From Bradyrhizobium sp. KBS0727 (lineage in GTDB: Bacteria > Pseudomonadota > Alphaproteobacteria > Rhizobiales > Xanthobacteraceae): a DNA stretch of 64,000 bases. The notes under the pieces were generated by a model. That model did no database searches. It had not been told where the DNA came from and saw only the letters and a list, made by a program, of their open reading frames with translations. The DNA lies in the NCBI RefSeq assembly GCF_005937885.2, contig NZ_CP042176.1, forward strand, positions 3,963,501-4,027,500. The letters run 5' to 3'. Both the position numbers and the translations under genes were made by a program. Below, one piece after another: positions 32,950-41,926 of the stretch (position 1 is its first letter; the number at the start of each line of letters is the position of its first letter).

Positions 32950-34770
32950 TCAGCCGGTCCCCGCTCCGGCCGGCTGGGTCGATGCTACCAGTGTCGCGAC
33001 ATCGGTGAAGGTATTGACGAGCGGCGCCACCACCCTGTGCATCGCGGTCTTTGCGACCACCGTGTCGTGCAGAATCAAGTTGTCGATCCCCGTATTCAGG
33101 AAGCAGGCCACGGCATCCTCGGGCGTTTCCACGATCGGCTCGCCCTTAATGTTGAACGAGGTGTTGATCAGCACGGGAACGCCGGTCAGCGCCTCGAACT
33201 CCTTCAGCAGACGATAGAGCATCGGATTGGTCGCCTCGCGCACGGTCTGCACCCGCGCGGTGCCGTCGACATGCACGATCGCCGGAATCTTGTCGCGCCA
33301 TTCAGGGCGGACCGGTTTTGCGATCAGCATGAAGGGCGAGTCCTCCTCACCCTCGAAGACTTCCTTCATCCGTTCGGCGAGCACGATCGGCGCGAACGGC
33401 CGGAACGCCTGCCGGTGCTTGACGCGGCTGTTGAGGATGTCCTTCATCTCCGGCTTGCGCGGATCCGCCAGCAGGCTGCGATTGCCGAGCGCCCGCGGCC
33501 CGAACTCCGAGCGGTCCTGGAACCAGCCGATCACGCGCTGATCGGCGAGCAGCTTTGCGGTGTCACGACAGACATTGTCACTTCTTTTGGCGTCGACCTG
33601 AATCCGGACCAGGAACTTCCGCAGCGCGCTGGCGGCCTCCTGTTCGCTATAGGGCTTGCCGACATAGGAATGGTCCATGACGAAGCTGCGCCGCTGCTTC
33701 AGGATTTCCAGCCAGCCGTAATAGGCGCAGCCGATCGCGATGCCGTCATCGCCCGCCGCCGGCTGGATCCAGACATTGTCGAATCCGGCTTCGCGGGCCA
33801 CCCGTCCGTTCGCCACGCAATTGAGCGCGACGCCGCCGGCCATGCACAGGTTCTTCGCCCCTGATGTCTCGCGCAGCCAGCGCGCGCGGGCGAGCAGCAC
33901 GTTTTCGGTGTCGTCCTGCACCCGCCAGGCCAAATCTTCCCAGTGCCGCATCGCGGGACTTTTCTCCCAGCTGCTGCCGTCAAAGATGTGGGGCTGCTTG
34001 AAATCGCCGGTCCAGCGCGGCACCTGCAACCTGCCGTCGGCGAGCTCCAGCAGGTGCTTGACCTGGTCGTGCCGGCCATAGGGCGCGAGCCCCATCAGTT
34101 CGCCGCACTTGTTCCAGTCGCCGAAGATGTAGGTCGAGGCCCGGCTGTAGAGCGCGCCGAGACCGGGCATGTTGTAAAATTCGTCGCTCAGGAAGCCGCG
34201 GTCCGGCTCCATCCAGACCTTCTTCAGGCATTCGAGCTCGGTCCCCTTGAACTTGTAGTAGCTCTCGGACTCGCGTGCGAGCGGCGTCGCCGTATCGGTC
34301 GCAGGATAGGACTCCATGACGTCGGACTGGTAGCTGCCGACGCCGTCGACGATCATCACGACGCCTTCCTCGAACGGCGACACCGCGAACGCACTGTAGG
34401 CGTGCGCCAGGTGGTGAGAGATCGTGACCACCTTGTCCTGCCCCGACCGATAGAGCGGGTGCTTCGCCGCCTCACCCCGCTCGAACTCCGGAAGAAAGCC
34501 CGGCGCGTCAAAATACACCAGCCGCTCTTCCATTTCCGGAACCGGCAGGATGTAGCAATTGCGCACGATCAGATCGACGTCATCGAGCGTGATGCCTTCG
34601 GCCTGCAGGCAATAATCGATCACTTCCTTGTAGAAGCCGGAAGCATGCTTGTTTCGCGTGATCCGCTCCTTGGCGATCGCGAACGCGATGGCGCCGTCGC
34701 GCAACAGGCAGGCGCTCACGTCATGGTCATAGGTGTTCAGGCCGAGGACATAGGTCTGTTGTTTGGGCAT
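32950..34770 (-). CDS. Carbamoyltransferase, NodU/CmcH family
   Basis: A 606-residue enzyme moving carbamoyl from carbamoyl phosphate via an adenylate to a hydroxyl of a sugar, antibiotic or other metabolite. The N-terminal Kae1-like domain shows GLNTYDHDVSACLLRDGAIA, metal-binding SHHLAHAYSAF and IVDGVGSYQSD; the C-terminal domain shows SEFGPRALGNRSLLADPR, RVKHRQAFRPFAP and LINTSFNIKGEPIVETPEDA. All key motifs seem intact and the length is slightly above average. No nod, glycosyltransferase or antibiotic genes flank it, so the acceptor cannot be told from context. Confidence 0.9.
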   Translation of the reverse strand: MPKQQTYVLGLNTYDHDVSACLLRDGAIAFAIAKERITRNKHASGFYKEVIDYCLQAEGITLDDVDLIVRNCYILPVPEMEERLVYFDAPGFLPEFERGEAAKHPLYRSGQDKVVTISHHLAHAYSAFAVSPFEEGVVMIVDGVGSYQSDVMESYPATDTATPLARESESYYKFKGTELECLKKVWMEPDRGFLSDEFYNMPGLGALYSRASTYIFGDWNKCGELMGLAPYGRHDQVKHLLELADGRLQVPRWTGDFKQPHIFDGSSWEKSPAMRHWEDLAWRVQDDTENVLLARARWLRETSGAKNLCMAGGVALNCVANGRVAREAGFDNVWIQPAAGDDGIAIGCAYYGWLEILKQRRSFVMDHSYVGKPYSEQEAASALRKFLVRIQVDAKRSDNVCRDTAKLLADQRVIGWFQDRSEFGPRALGNRSLLADPRKPEMKDILNSRVKHRQAFRPFAPIVLAERMKEVFEGEEDSPFMLIAKPVRPEWRDKIPAIVHVDGTARVQTVREATNPMLYRLLKEFEALTGVPVLINTSFNIKGEPIVETPEDAVACFLNTGIDNLILHDTVVAKTAMHRVVAPLVNTFTDVATLVASTQPAGAGTG

Positions 34771-35137
34771 GGGGACTCGTTAAGGCGGGGATCGCCGTGC
34801 GCTGAGAGATGGGAATCGTGTCGACATCAAGTTGCTGGCGTGGCCTTAAATTGCTGGCGCGGCCTTTGGATTGCTGGCGGCGCCTTGCCGGAGTCTTCAC
34901 CCAAATTCTGCAGCGCACAACCAACGACGTTCAGAAAGATGAACGGCAAAATCCGCAAATCTGCCGCAACCGGACTGTAACTTGACCTTATATTCCCTTC
35001 TCAATAAAGTCCCTAAAGCCCGCAAGAACCTTAGTAAAAATATTGTCTTAGCCCATCTGAACCGAAAGCATTCTCAGGCGTCTAAGTGGGACAGTGCCGA
35101 AGTTCGGTGGTTTTGGAAGTGACCGGGAGATCCTCGA
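34771..35137. other. Gap with a short degenerate tandem repeat
   Basis: 367 bases between divergent genes. TTGCTGGCG(T/C/G)GGCCTT recurs three times (34829-34887) close to the carbamoyltransferase start. Further right the sequence is AT-rich (34975-35045), likely promoter DNA for the plus-strand gene at 35138. No gene seen. Confidence 0.45.
34829..34887. repeat. Three imperfect 19-20-bp tandem repeats
   Basis: TTGCTGGCG appears at 34832, 34851 and 34871, each followed by a variant of GGCCTT. It lies 59 to 117 bases upstream of the carbamoyltransferase start, within its probable promoter or leader. Confidence 0.65.
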
Positions 35138-35434
35138 ATGACTAAACGCTACAATATCCTGACGCGCTGCCTCGCAGCGTTGGCCTTGTTGTTCGTCTAT
35201 GTCGCCAGCACGTCTGCGATTCTGGTTGGTGCAACGACCTCGCCGGCGCAGGCTTGGCGCGGTGGCGGTCGCGGCGGCGGCTGGGGACGCGGCGGTGGCT
35301 GGGGCCGCGGCTATGGCCGTGGTTATGGTTATGGTTACGGTCGCGGCTATGGCTACTACGGTGGCGGCGTGATCGTTCGCCCCGGTCCGCGCTGCTGGTG
35401 GAATGCCTACGGCGCCCGCGTTTGCAGGTGGTAA
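35138..35434 (+). CDS. Gly/Arg/Tyr-rich secreted protein
   Basis: A 98-residue exported protein: basic start MTKRYNILTRCLAALALL, signal helix to SPAQA, then a low-complexity region of GRGGGWGRGGGWGRGYGRGY-type repeats and a tail RPGPRCWWNAYGARVCRW with two cysteines. Repeats look recently expanded, since the DNA also repeats (GGC/TAT codons). Similar proteins with RCWWN..G...C endings are frequent in Bradyrhizobium; the role is unknown, perhaps surface or cell-wall linked. A strong terminator follows. Confidence 0.75.
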   Translation: MTKRYNILTRCLAALALLFVYVASTSAILVGATTSPAQAWRGGGRGGGWGRGGGWGRGYGRGYGYGYGRGYGYYGGGVIVRPGPRCWWNAYGARVCRW

Positions 35435-35474
35435 CCGAGACCTGATCGCCACTGCGCGATCGACCACAAGTTTC

Positions 35475-35508
35475 AGGCGTGCCGCACAAACGGCGCGCCT
35501 TTTTCTTT
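35475..35508 (+). terminator. Rho-independent terminator
   Basis: AGGCGTGCCG pairs with CGGCGCGCCT over 10 bp with a 6-base loop, followed by TTTTCTTT. It lies 40 bases after the Gly-rich gene. Confidence 0.85.
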
Positions 35509-35591
35509 GCCGATGTGCGCGGATCTGTCTTTGAACGAATTCTAACGTCCGCCGCGCCACAAACGCGGCCCTGCCGCAACCAGCCTGCCGG

Positions 35592-36692
35592 TCAGCTTGC
35601 CAGCCGCGGGATCAACTTGAGCGCGTTGCCGCGTTCGATCGACGCGATTTGTTCGTCCGTGAAAACGCCGGCCTCGCGCAGTCCCTTCACGTGATCCACT
35701 CCGGTGCGGTATGGAAAATCGGTTCCGAACACGATCTGTGACGGCGGGATGATCGCTGCCAGCGCCGACATCGCGCTTTTGTTCGAGGTCTGGGCGGTGT
35801 CGTAATGGAAGCGCCTGAGCTCGGCCAACGTTCCGTCCGGCACGGTCGGCTTCACATTCGGTTCCAGCAACGGGTTGCGGACAAAGCGCTCGATCAGGAA
35901 CGGCATGGTTCCGCCGGCATGCGAGAAGATCCAGCGGATGTCGCGAAACTTCTGCGCGTTGCCCGAGAAGACGATGTCGGCGATGGTACGCGTCGTGTCG
36001 GTGCCGAACTCGATCATGACCGGTTGTTGCGTGGGAACGAGATTGACGCAGCAATTGGCCGCGGTCGGATGGGTGTAGACCAGCGCCTTGCGGCGGTTGA
36101 GTTCCTCCATGACAGGCAAAAACAGCGGATCGCCGAGCCATTTGTCGCCATAGCTCGTCATCAACGCGATGCCGTCGGCCTTCAGCGTATCGAAAGCGTA
36201 TTCGATCTCGCGCAGGCTGCCGTCGGCATCCCTGAGCGGCAGCATCGCGAAATTGCCGAACCGCCCGGGATAGTCCGCGACCAGCTTGGCGGCATATTCA
36301 TTGGACTCGCGGCAAAGCCGCCGCGCCGCATCGGGCTTCACCGGATTGATGCCGGGGGTGGTGACCGACAGCATTGCGGTAGCGGTGCCGGTCTTGTCCA
36401 TGTCGGCGAGCGACTTCTCGATAGTCCAGCTCCGCATCAGGCCTTCGCCGAACCCGAGCTCGTTCGACGCCGTGACGTAACTCGGCGGCGACAGATGATG
36501 ATGGACGTCGATGCGGAACGGCTTGGTCTCGGCAGTGGCCTGCGCCACGGCGCGACCGCCTCCCGTAGCGGTCGCCAGCGCCAGCGCGCCGGCACCGAGC
36601 ATGAAGCCGCGCCTGGACGGTGCGGACGATGACGGATTGTCCTGGCCGCAGCAAAAGCACCCGCGCAACGCGGGCATACGCAATTCCGTCAC
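35592..36692 (-). CDS. Exported amidohydrolase-2 (ACMSD-like) enzyme
   Basis: Metal-dependent TIM-barrel hydrolase or decarboxylase of the amidohydrolase-2 family. A twin-arginine leader (SRRGFMLGAGALALATATG) precedes the domain. Metal ligands appear in order: H-x-H in RIDVHHHLSPP, His in VYTHPTAAN, His in WIFSHAGGTMPF and Asp in FGTDFPYRTG. I chose the GTG at 36692 because GGGGAG lies seven bases upstream (366 residues); the frame is open to an ATG at 36737. It is last of three minus-strand genes with cyclase and FAH hydrolase. The unusual Cys-rich start GCFCCGQ may bind metal. Confidence 0.85.
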   Translation of the reverse strand: MTELRMPALRGCFCCGQDNPSSSAPSRRGFMLGAGALALATATGGGRAVAQATAETKPFRIDVHHHLSPPSYVTASNELGFGEGLMRSWTIEKSLADMDKTGTATAMLSVTTPGINPVKPDAARRLCRESNEYAAKLVADYPGRFGNFAMLPLRDADGSLREIEYAFDTLKADGIALMTSYGDKWLGDPLFLPVMEELNRRKALVYTHPTAANCCVNLVPTQQPVMIEFGTDTTRTIADIVFSGNAQKFRDIRWIFSHAGGTMPFLIERFVRNPLLEPNVKPTVPDGTLAELRRFHYDTAQTSNKSAMSALAAIIPPSQIVFGTDFPYRTGVDHVKGLREAGVFTDEQIASIERGNALKLIPRLAS

Positions 36693-36746
36693 GTCGTTCT
36701 CCCCTAGATTTTGTTTTTCCTTTAAACGCGGAGCCATTATTTTGAA

Positions 36747-36800
36747 TTTTGACGCTTTTCTTCACGCGAACCGGCGTCCACTTCGCTCGAAAACGCTATC
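36747..36800. repeat. Dispersed repeat, copy 2
   Basis: Matches the repeat at 31137-31192 over CACGCGAACCGGCGTCCACT and the following CGCTCGAAAACGCTATCG. It lies between the cyclase stop and the amidohydrolase start. Confidence 0.75.
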
Positions 36801-36804
36801 GGTA

Positions 36805-37581
36805 TCAGCCGTCGAGAATGGCCACCGCCCGGGTCCAGCCCGCCGAGGCGCGCTCGATCTTGACCGGGAAGCACGACACCATAAACCCGGTCGACGGTAG
36901 TTGCTCGAGATTATGCAACTTTTCGATATGGCAGTAACCGATATGACGGCCGGCCTTGTGGCCTTCCCAGATCAGGCTGGCGTCATGGGTTTCGGCATAT
37001 TTCTTCGCGGTATAGACGAACGGCGCGTCCCAGCTCCAGCCGTCGATGCCGGTCAGCCGCACGCCGCGTTCCAAGAGGTACATGGTCGCCTCGTAGCCCA
37101 TGCCGCAGCCCGACGTGACGTAATCCTGCCGGCCGTATTTGACGCCGGCGCTGGTATTGACCACCACGATCTCCAGCGGCGACAGCGTATGGCCGATGCG
37201 CTTGAACTCGGCTTCGACGTCCTTGGCGGTGGCGACATAGCCGTCGGGAAAATGCCGGAAGTCGAGTTTCACGCCGGGCTGCAGGCACCACTCCAGCGGC
37301 ACTTCGTCGATCGTCCAGGAACGCTCGCCGCGGTTCATGGTGGGATGGAAGTGCCAGGGCGCATCCAGGTGCGTGCCGTTGTGGGTGGAGAGCTGCACCT
37401 GTTCGACCGCCCAGCCCTGCCCGTCCGGCAGATCCTCGGCTTTCAGCCCGTCGAAGAACTGCAGCATCCGCGGCAGGCCCTGCTGGTGATCGATGTACTG
37501 GATAGTCGGGTGGCCGCCCGGCGGATCGGCGGGCACGTCGTTTTGCAGGGGAACGGAGATGTCGATCAATTTGCGCGCCAT
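36805..37581 (-). CDS. Cyclase-family metal hydrolase (kynurenine formamidase-like)
   Basis: A 258-residue protein of the putative cyclase family, whose members include bacterial kynurenine formamidase and isatin hydrolase. The metal-binding signature is present as STHNGTHLDAPWHF, with a further conserved region SGCGMGYEATMYLLERGVRL and TGIDGWSWDAPF. Usually a Mn or Zn enzyme that opens amide or lactone-type rings. It lies downstream of the FAH hydrolase gene in the same direction, consistent with a ring-cleavage pathway. Substrate unknown. Confidence 0.88.
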   Translation of the reverse strand: MARKLIDISVPLQNDVPADPPGGHPTIQYIDHQQGLPRMLQFFDGLKAEDLPDGQGWAVEQVQLSTHNGTHLDAPWHFHPTMNRGERSWTIDEVPLEWCLQPGVKLDFRHFPDGYVATAKDVEAEFKRIGHTLSPLEIVVVNTSAGVKYGRQDYVTSGCGMGYEATMYLLERGVRLTGIDGWSWDAPFVYTAKKYAETHDASLIWEGHKAGRHIGYCHIEKLHNLEQLPSTGFMVSCFPVKIERASAGWTRAVAILDG

Positions 37582-37613
37582 GGCGTTTTCCTCACTCTGT
37601 TTTTGTTGGGGGC

Positions 37614-38609
37614 CTAAGCCGCCTTCGTGTCTTGCCGTTCGACCCGGTTCTTCAGGATACCGATTTTTTCGACTTCAAGTTCGATGCTGTCGCCATGTTC
37701 GAGGTACCAGCCGAGCTCCAGTCCGCAGCCATTGCCGACGGTGCCCGAGCCGATGAACTCGCCCGGCATCAACGTTTCATCCTTGGTGACATGCGCGATG
37801 ATCTCCTCGAACGGAAACAGCATGCCGTCGGATACGCCTTGCGACCGCATCTTGCCGTTGACGCGGACTTCCATCTTCAATTTGTAGGGATCGCCGATCT
37901 CGTCCGGCGTGACGATCCAGGGTCCCATCACATTGCCGCCGTCAAAGCTCTTGCCCTTGGCGGGTCCGAGCCGGCCTTCCATTTCGATCCGCTGGGCATC
38001 GCGGGCCGAGAAATCGTTGAAGATGGTGTAGCCGAAGATGTGATCTTTGGCCTTGGCCGCGGAAATATTGGCGCCCTTGTTCTTGGTGATGACGCCGTAT
38101 TCGCATTCGTAGTCCATCACCTGACTGTAACGCGGCCACCTAACGGTCGTGTTGGTGCCGCGCACGCTAAACCGGTTGGTGATGTAGTAGATCGGTTGCT
38201 TGCGATAGACCTCCGGCAATTCGCCGAGCGGTTCGGCATCGATCCGCGCCAGTTCGGCCATGTCGTTGTTGGCGCGCGCGGCGAGCTTCAACTGTCCACG
38301 CGGGGCCTGCAGGATGTGCAGCGGGAACGACATGCCGTCCCGCATCTGCCGCGGCTCCGGGATCGGCGCGAGGATGTCGGCACCTTCAACCGGCGCCGAC
38401 AGGGACTCATCCTTGCCGTGCCTGTCGAACACTTTGGCGGCCTGCTCGAGGGCGGCGTCGCCGGCATCGATCAGGGCAAGCATCGAAGCGAAAGCCGGAT
38501 TGCCGCCGTCGCGGATGGCTGCCGCAGCCAGATCGAACAGGCGGCTGTCGCCGGAATGTACGATGGCGACCTTGTCCTGACCGCCGGATTTGAACGTTGC
38601 GAGTTTCAT
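37614..38609 (-). CDS. Fumarylacetoacetate hydrolase family protein
   Basis: A 331-residue FAH-superfamily enzyme, expected to hydrolyse or decarboxylate an acylpyruvate-type ring-fission product. Metal-binding acidic residues occur in MDYECEYGVITKNKGANIS, followed by GYTIFNDFSARDAQRIEME and SGTVGNGCGLELGWYLEHGD. The ATG at 38609 follows AAGGGGTGG; an upstream in-frame ATG lacks a site. First of the minus-strand catabolic set and divergent from the ABC importer 86 bases away. Confidence 0.88.
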   Translation of the reverse strand: MKLATFKSGGQDKVAIVHSGDSRLFDLAAAAIRDGGNPAFASMLALIDAGDAALEQAAKVFDRHGKDESLSAPVEGADILAPIPEPRQMRDGMSFPLHILQAPRGQLKLAARANNDMAELARIDAEPLGELPEVYRKQPIYYITNRFSVRGTNTTVRWPRYSQVMDYECEYGVITKNKGANISAAKAKDHIFGYTIFNDFSARDAQRIEMEGRLGPAKGKSFDGGNVMGPWIVTPDEIGDPYKLKMEVRVNGKMRSQGVSDGMLFPFEEIIAHVTKDETLMPGEFIGSGTVGNGCGLELGWYLEHGDSIELEVEKIGILKNRVERQDTKAA

Positions 38610-38695
38610 GTGACCACCCCTTGCCTTCGGATGTAATATATGTTCAAAGAAAATATCGATAATCAAGCATTAAAAATGTAAATGGGGAAACCGCA
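38610..38695. promoter_or_regulatory. Short AT-rich divergent promoter region
   Basis: 86 bases between the FAH hydrolase and the importer, with ATGTAATATATGTTCAAAG and GAAAATATCGATAATCAAGC, far richer in A and T than its surroundings. A probable shared control region for both operons, with the GntR protein encoded downstream as the likely regulator. Confidence 0.55.
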
Positions 38696-39619
38696 GTGAA
38701 GAAGATCATCGCGACGTTTGCCATCAGCATGGCGCTGACAGGCACCGCCTTGGCACAAGCCAAGATCCAGGTCGGCTGCACCGCGACGTCGGATTGCGCC
38801 TCCGCCATGGTGGCGGTCGACGAAGGCATCTTCAAAAAGCACGGACTTGAGGTCGAGATGACGCCGATTGGCATCAACTCGAACATTCCGGCGGCGATCC
38901 TGTCGAACTCGATCCAGATCGGCGGGCCAACCTCGACCGTGTTCCTGCAGGCCGCCGACGGCGGGCTGGACCTCGTCGGCATCGCCGGCGCCACCGTTAT
39001 GAACCCGGTGTCGAACGGCAACATCACCGCTTTCGTCCGCAACGGCATCACCATCAACGAGCCCAAGGATTTCGTCGGCAAGAAGGTCGGCGCGCCCGGC
39101 CTCAATGCCTTCCTGCACGTGCTGTTCGTGAAATGGCTGGTCGAAAAGGGCGTCGATCCCAGAAGCGTCAATTTCGTCGAGGTCACCTTCCCGACCATGT
39201 CCGACATCATCAAGTCTGGTGGCGTCGACGCGGTGTTGACGGCGGAGCCGTTCGTGACTCGCATGACCAATGCGGGCTTGGGCTCGGTCGGCGCGCGCTA
39301 CGCAGTCGAGCTGGCGCGTACCGATCCGATCATCTTCTATGCCAGCTCGCGCGAATGGGCCGACAAGAACGCGGCTGCCATCAAGAAATTCCGCGACGCG
39401 ATCACCGAGGCCGCCGAGATCGTCAACAACGATCGCGAAAAGGCCTCCGCCTCGATTTCCAGGTTTACCAAGCAGCCGATCGATCTGGTCAAGATGACGC
39501 CGCCGAACCGCTCCGAACCGGCGTTGAGGCCCGAGCAGCTCGCCTGGTGGATCGATGTGATGTCGTCGCAGAAGATGTTGCAGTCCAAACTCGAACCCAA
39601 CAAGCTCATCCTGAAATGA
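38696..39619 (+). CDS. ABC transporter substrate-binding protein (NMT1/TauA type)
   Basis: A 307-residue periplasmic binding protein with signal peptide MKKIIATFAISMALTGTALA. The body has the NitT/TauT-family pattern: GIFKKHGLEVEMTPIGINSN, a hinge region, AFVRNGITINEPKDFVGKKV and GVDAVLTAEPFVTRM. The start is a GTG (38696) because the signal peptide begins there. First gene of an importer operon facing the FAH/cyclase/amidohydrolase set; the cargo is probably the aromatic or heterocyclic acid those enzymes degrade (inference). Confidence 0.88.
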   Translation: MKKIIATFAISMALTGTALAQAKIQVGCTATSDCASAMVAVDEGIFKKHGLEVEMTPIGINSNIPAAILSNSIQIGGPTSTVFLQAADGGLDLVGIAGATVMNPVSNGNITAFVRNGITINEPKDFVGKKVGAPGLNAFLHVLFVKWLVEKGVDPRSVNFVEVTFPTMSDIIKSGGVDAVLTAEPFVTRMTNAGLGSVGARYAVELARTDPIIFYASSREWADKNAAAIKKFRDAITEAAEIVNNDREKASASISRFTKQPIDLVKMTPPNRSEPALRPEQLAWWIDVMSSQKMLQSKLEPNKLILK

Positions 39620-39629
39620 GGGTCGCGCC

Positions 39630-40328
39630 ATGCCGGCTCAAGAACGCACTGCGAGCCAACCGGTGATCGAAGCCGCAACGTTGAGCGAGCGCGCGGCAAC
39701 GCTCGTCGAGCAGGACATTCTCGCCGGCCTGCTCGCGCCGGGATCCCGGCTCGGCATCGTCGATCTGGTGCAGCGCTACGACATCGGCGCGACGCCATTG
39801 CGCGAGGGCCTGTCGCGGCTGATGTCGCGCGGGCTGATCGTCGGCACCGGACAACGCGGCTTTCGCGTCGCCGATATCAGCCGCGAGGATCTGCTCGACA
39901 TCACCTTGATGCGCACGGCGATCGAGATCGAGGCGATCAGGCTTGCGATCAGCAACGGCGACGACGCCTGGGAGGCCGGCATCGTCAGCGCTCTGCACCA
40001 GATGCGCCGCCACATCGAGCGGACCGGCGACGAATTCCGTGAGGGCGCGGAGGATTTCGACCGGCTGCACAAGGGCTTTCATACCGCCCTGCTGGCGGCC
40101 TGCGGCTCAAAGCGCCTGCTCGCCGCGCATTCCGATCTCTACGACCAGGCCTATCGTTACCGCCGCGTGATGATGCGCTCGTTCGACAGCGGCAAGAAAT
40201 TCGTCCGCGCGCACCAGTTGCTGGCCGAACGCGTGATCGGGCGTGACGTTCAGGGCTCGCAGGCGATGCTGGAAGCGCATCTGCGCTCGACCATGGACAT
40301 CGTCTACCCCAGCGGCAACGAGAGCTGA
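39630..40328 (+). CDS. GntR-family (FCD) transcriptional regulator
   Basis: A 232-residue regulator: winged helix (LVEQDILAGLLAPGSRLGIV, YDIGATPLREGLSRLMSRGL) plus an all-helical FCD effector domain (DFDRLHKGFHTALLAACGSK). FCD members usually sense small organic acids, with metal-binding Asp and His residues. Placing the regulator gene inside the transporter operon suggests it controls uptake and the divergent degradation genes in response to the substrate. Confidence 0.88.
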   Translation: MPAQERTASQPVIEAATLSERAATLVEQDILAGLLAPGSRLGIVDLVQRYDIGATPLREGLSRLMSRGLIVGTGQRGFRVADISREDLLDITLMRTAIEIEAIRLAISNGDDAWEAGIVSALHQMRRHIERTGDEFREGAEDFDRLHKGFHTALLAACGSKRLLAAHSDLYDQAYRYRRVMMRSFDSGKKFVRAHQLLAERVIGRDVQGSQAMLEAHLRSTMDIVYPSGNES

Positions 40329-40346
40329 CGCCATGAAAGCCCAGCC

Positions 40347-41165
40347 ATGAAAGCCCAAGTGACGGCAAATGCCCAGATGCGCCTCGATCCCGTCCCCGGC
40401 GCTCCCGCACCGCAGATCGCGTTTGCCGAGACGACCCTCGAACTTGGCGGCAAGACCATCATCGAGAACCTGAGCCTCGGCGTCCGGCCGGGCGAGTTCC
40501 TCTGCATCGTCGGCGCCTCCGGTTGCGGCAAGACCACGGCACTGCGCCTCGCGGCGGGGCTCTATCAGCCGACCCGCGGCAAGGTGACGTTCGACGGCCA
40601 GCCGATGCGCGAGCCGCGCCGCGAGATCGCGATCGTGTTCCAGGATTACGGCAAGGCGCTGCTGCCGTGGCGGACAGCTGCGGGCAACGTCTCGCTGGCG
40701 CTCGAAGCCGGCGGCATGCCCGCCGCCGAGCGCCCTGCCCGCATCGAGGAATTGCTGCGCACGGTCGGCCTGCCGGGCCACGCCGGCAAATACCCGGCCG
40801 AGATGTCCGGCGGCATGCAGCAGCGCCTGCAGATCGCCCGCTGCCTGGCGCAGGAACCGAAGACGCTATTGATGGACGAGCCGTTCGGCGCGCTCGACGC
40901 GATGACGCGGCAGGGACTGCAGGACGAGGTGCTGTCGCTGGTGGCGGCGAGCGGCGCCACCGTGATCTTCGTGACGCATGACCTCGACGAGGCGATCTAT
41001 CTCGGCGATCGCGTCATCGGGCTGCTGCCGCATCCGGGGCGGATCGGCATCGAACTGCCGGTCAACCTGCCGCGCCCGCGCGACCAGTTGTCGACCCGCG
41101 AGCATCCGGAATTTTTACGGCTGCGGCGGCAATTGTTCGACTTCATCAAGGCGACCGAACAGTGA
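40347..41165 (+). CDS. ABC transporter ATP-binding protein (nitrate/taurine type)
   Basis: A 272-residue ATPase: Walker A GASGCGKTTALRLAAG, Q loop FQDYGKALLPW, signature MSGGMQQRLQIARCL, Walker B TLLMDEPFGALD and switch HDLDEAI. It powers the importer with the two permeases downstream. Its start is preceded by a 14-bp duplication that gives a second ATG at 40333, in another frame with a stop after five codons; the ATG at 40347 is used. Its stop overlaps the next gene's GTG. Confidence 0.92.
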   Translation: MKAQVTANAQMRLDPVPGAPAPQIAFAETTLELGGKTIIENLSLGVRPGEFLCIVGASGCGKTTALRLAAGLYQPTRGKVTFDGQPMREPRREIAIVFQDYGKALLPWRTAAGNVSLALEAGGMPAAERPARIEELLRTVGLPGHAGKYPAEMSGGMQQRLQIARCLAQEPKTLLMDEPFGALDAMTRQGLQDEVLSLVAASGATVIFVTHDLDEAIYLGDRVIGLLPHPGRIGIELPVNLPRPRDQLSTREHPEFLRLRRQLFDFIKATEQ

Positions 41166-41926
41166 GCGGCAATTCCGCCAAAGCGCTGGTGCTGCCGGTC
41201 GCGGTGCTCGTGGCGTTCGAGGTCTGGGCGCGCGCCACGCATCTGCAAAGCGACAGCCTCGCGCCGCCGAGCGAGATCATCCTGGCGCTCGCAGGCGCCA
41301 TCGCCGATTTCTCGATCCTGACCGCCACCCGTGACACGCTGTTCGCGGCGTTCGCGGGTCTCGCGATCGGCAGCATCATCGGCCTTGCCCTCGGTATCGC
41401 CTTCGGGCTCTCCAACACCCTCAACCGCCTGATGGAAGTGACCGTCGAGGCGATCCGGCCGATCCCTTCGATTGCACTGTTGCCGATCGCACTGATCGCG
41501 CTCGGCTTCGGCTACCGCATGGAAATCGTCATCGTCGCCTTTGCCTGCGTCTGGCCGATCCTGATCCTGAGCCGGGCCGCCGTGCGCAGCATCGAGCCGC
41601 GGCTGATGGAGGTCGCGCGCGCGCTGCGATTGCCTGCCGCCCAGCGGGTCTGGAAGATCATCATCCCCGCAGCACTGCCGCGCATCTTCGTGGCGTTTCG
41701 GCTGGCCGCCGGCATCGCGCTGATCGTCGCCGTGACCGTCGAAATCGCGATCAATCCGATCGGTCTCGGCGCCGGCATCATGCTGGCGCAGCAGGCGCTG
41801 CGCGCCGACCTGATGCTGGCCTATCTGGTCTGGATCGGCGCCATCGGCTACGCGCTAAACATTCTGCTGGTGGTGGCACAGCGCCGCCTGTTCGGCCGCG
41901 CTGCGTTGAGCGGAGACAGCCCGTGA
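41162..41926 (+). CDS. ABC transporter permease 1
   Basis: A 254-residue BPD-type permease of the nitrate/taurine class, with about six helices and the EAA loop (EVARALRLPAAQRVWKIIIP, with IEPRLMEVAR before it). The GTG start overlaps the stop of the ATPase gene by four bases. Together with the second permease it forms the membrane channel. Confidence 0.9.
   Translation: MSGNSAKALVLPVAVLVAFEVWARATHLQSDSLAPPSEIILALAGAIADFSILTATRDTLFAAFAGLAIGSIIGLALGIAFGLSNTLNRLMEVTVEAIRPIPSIALLPIALIALGFGYRMEIVIVAFACVWPILILSRAAVRSIEPRLMEVARALRLPAAQRVWKIIIPAALPRIFVAFRLAAGIALIVAVTVEIAINPIGLGAGIMLAQQALRADLMLAYLVWIGAIGYALNILLVVAQRRLFGRAALSGDSP

Noticed and set aside
35254..35445. 63-codon frame rich in Trp/Leu/Arg over the Gly-rich secreted gene
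   Set aside because: A shifted reading of the GGC/TAT repeat; the listed frame has the signal peptide and ribosome-site context.
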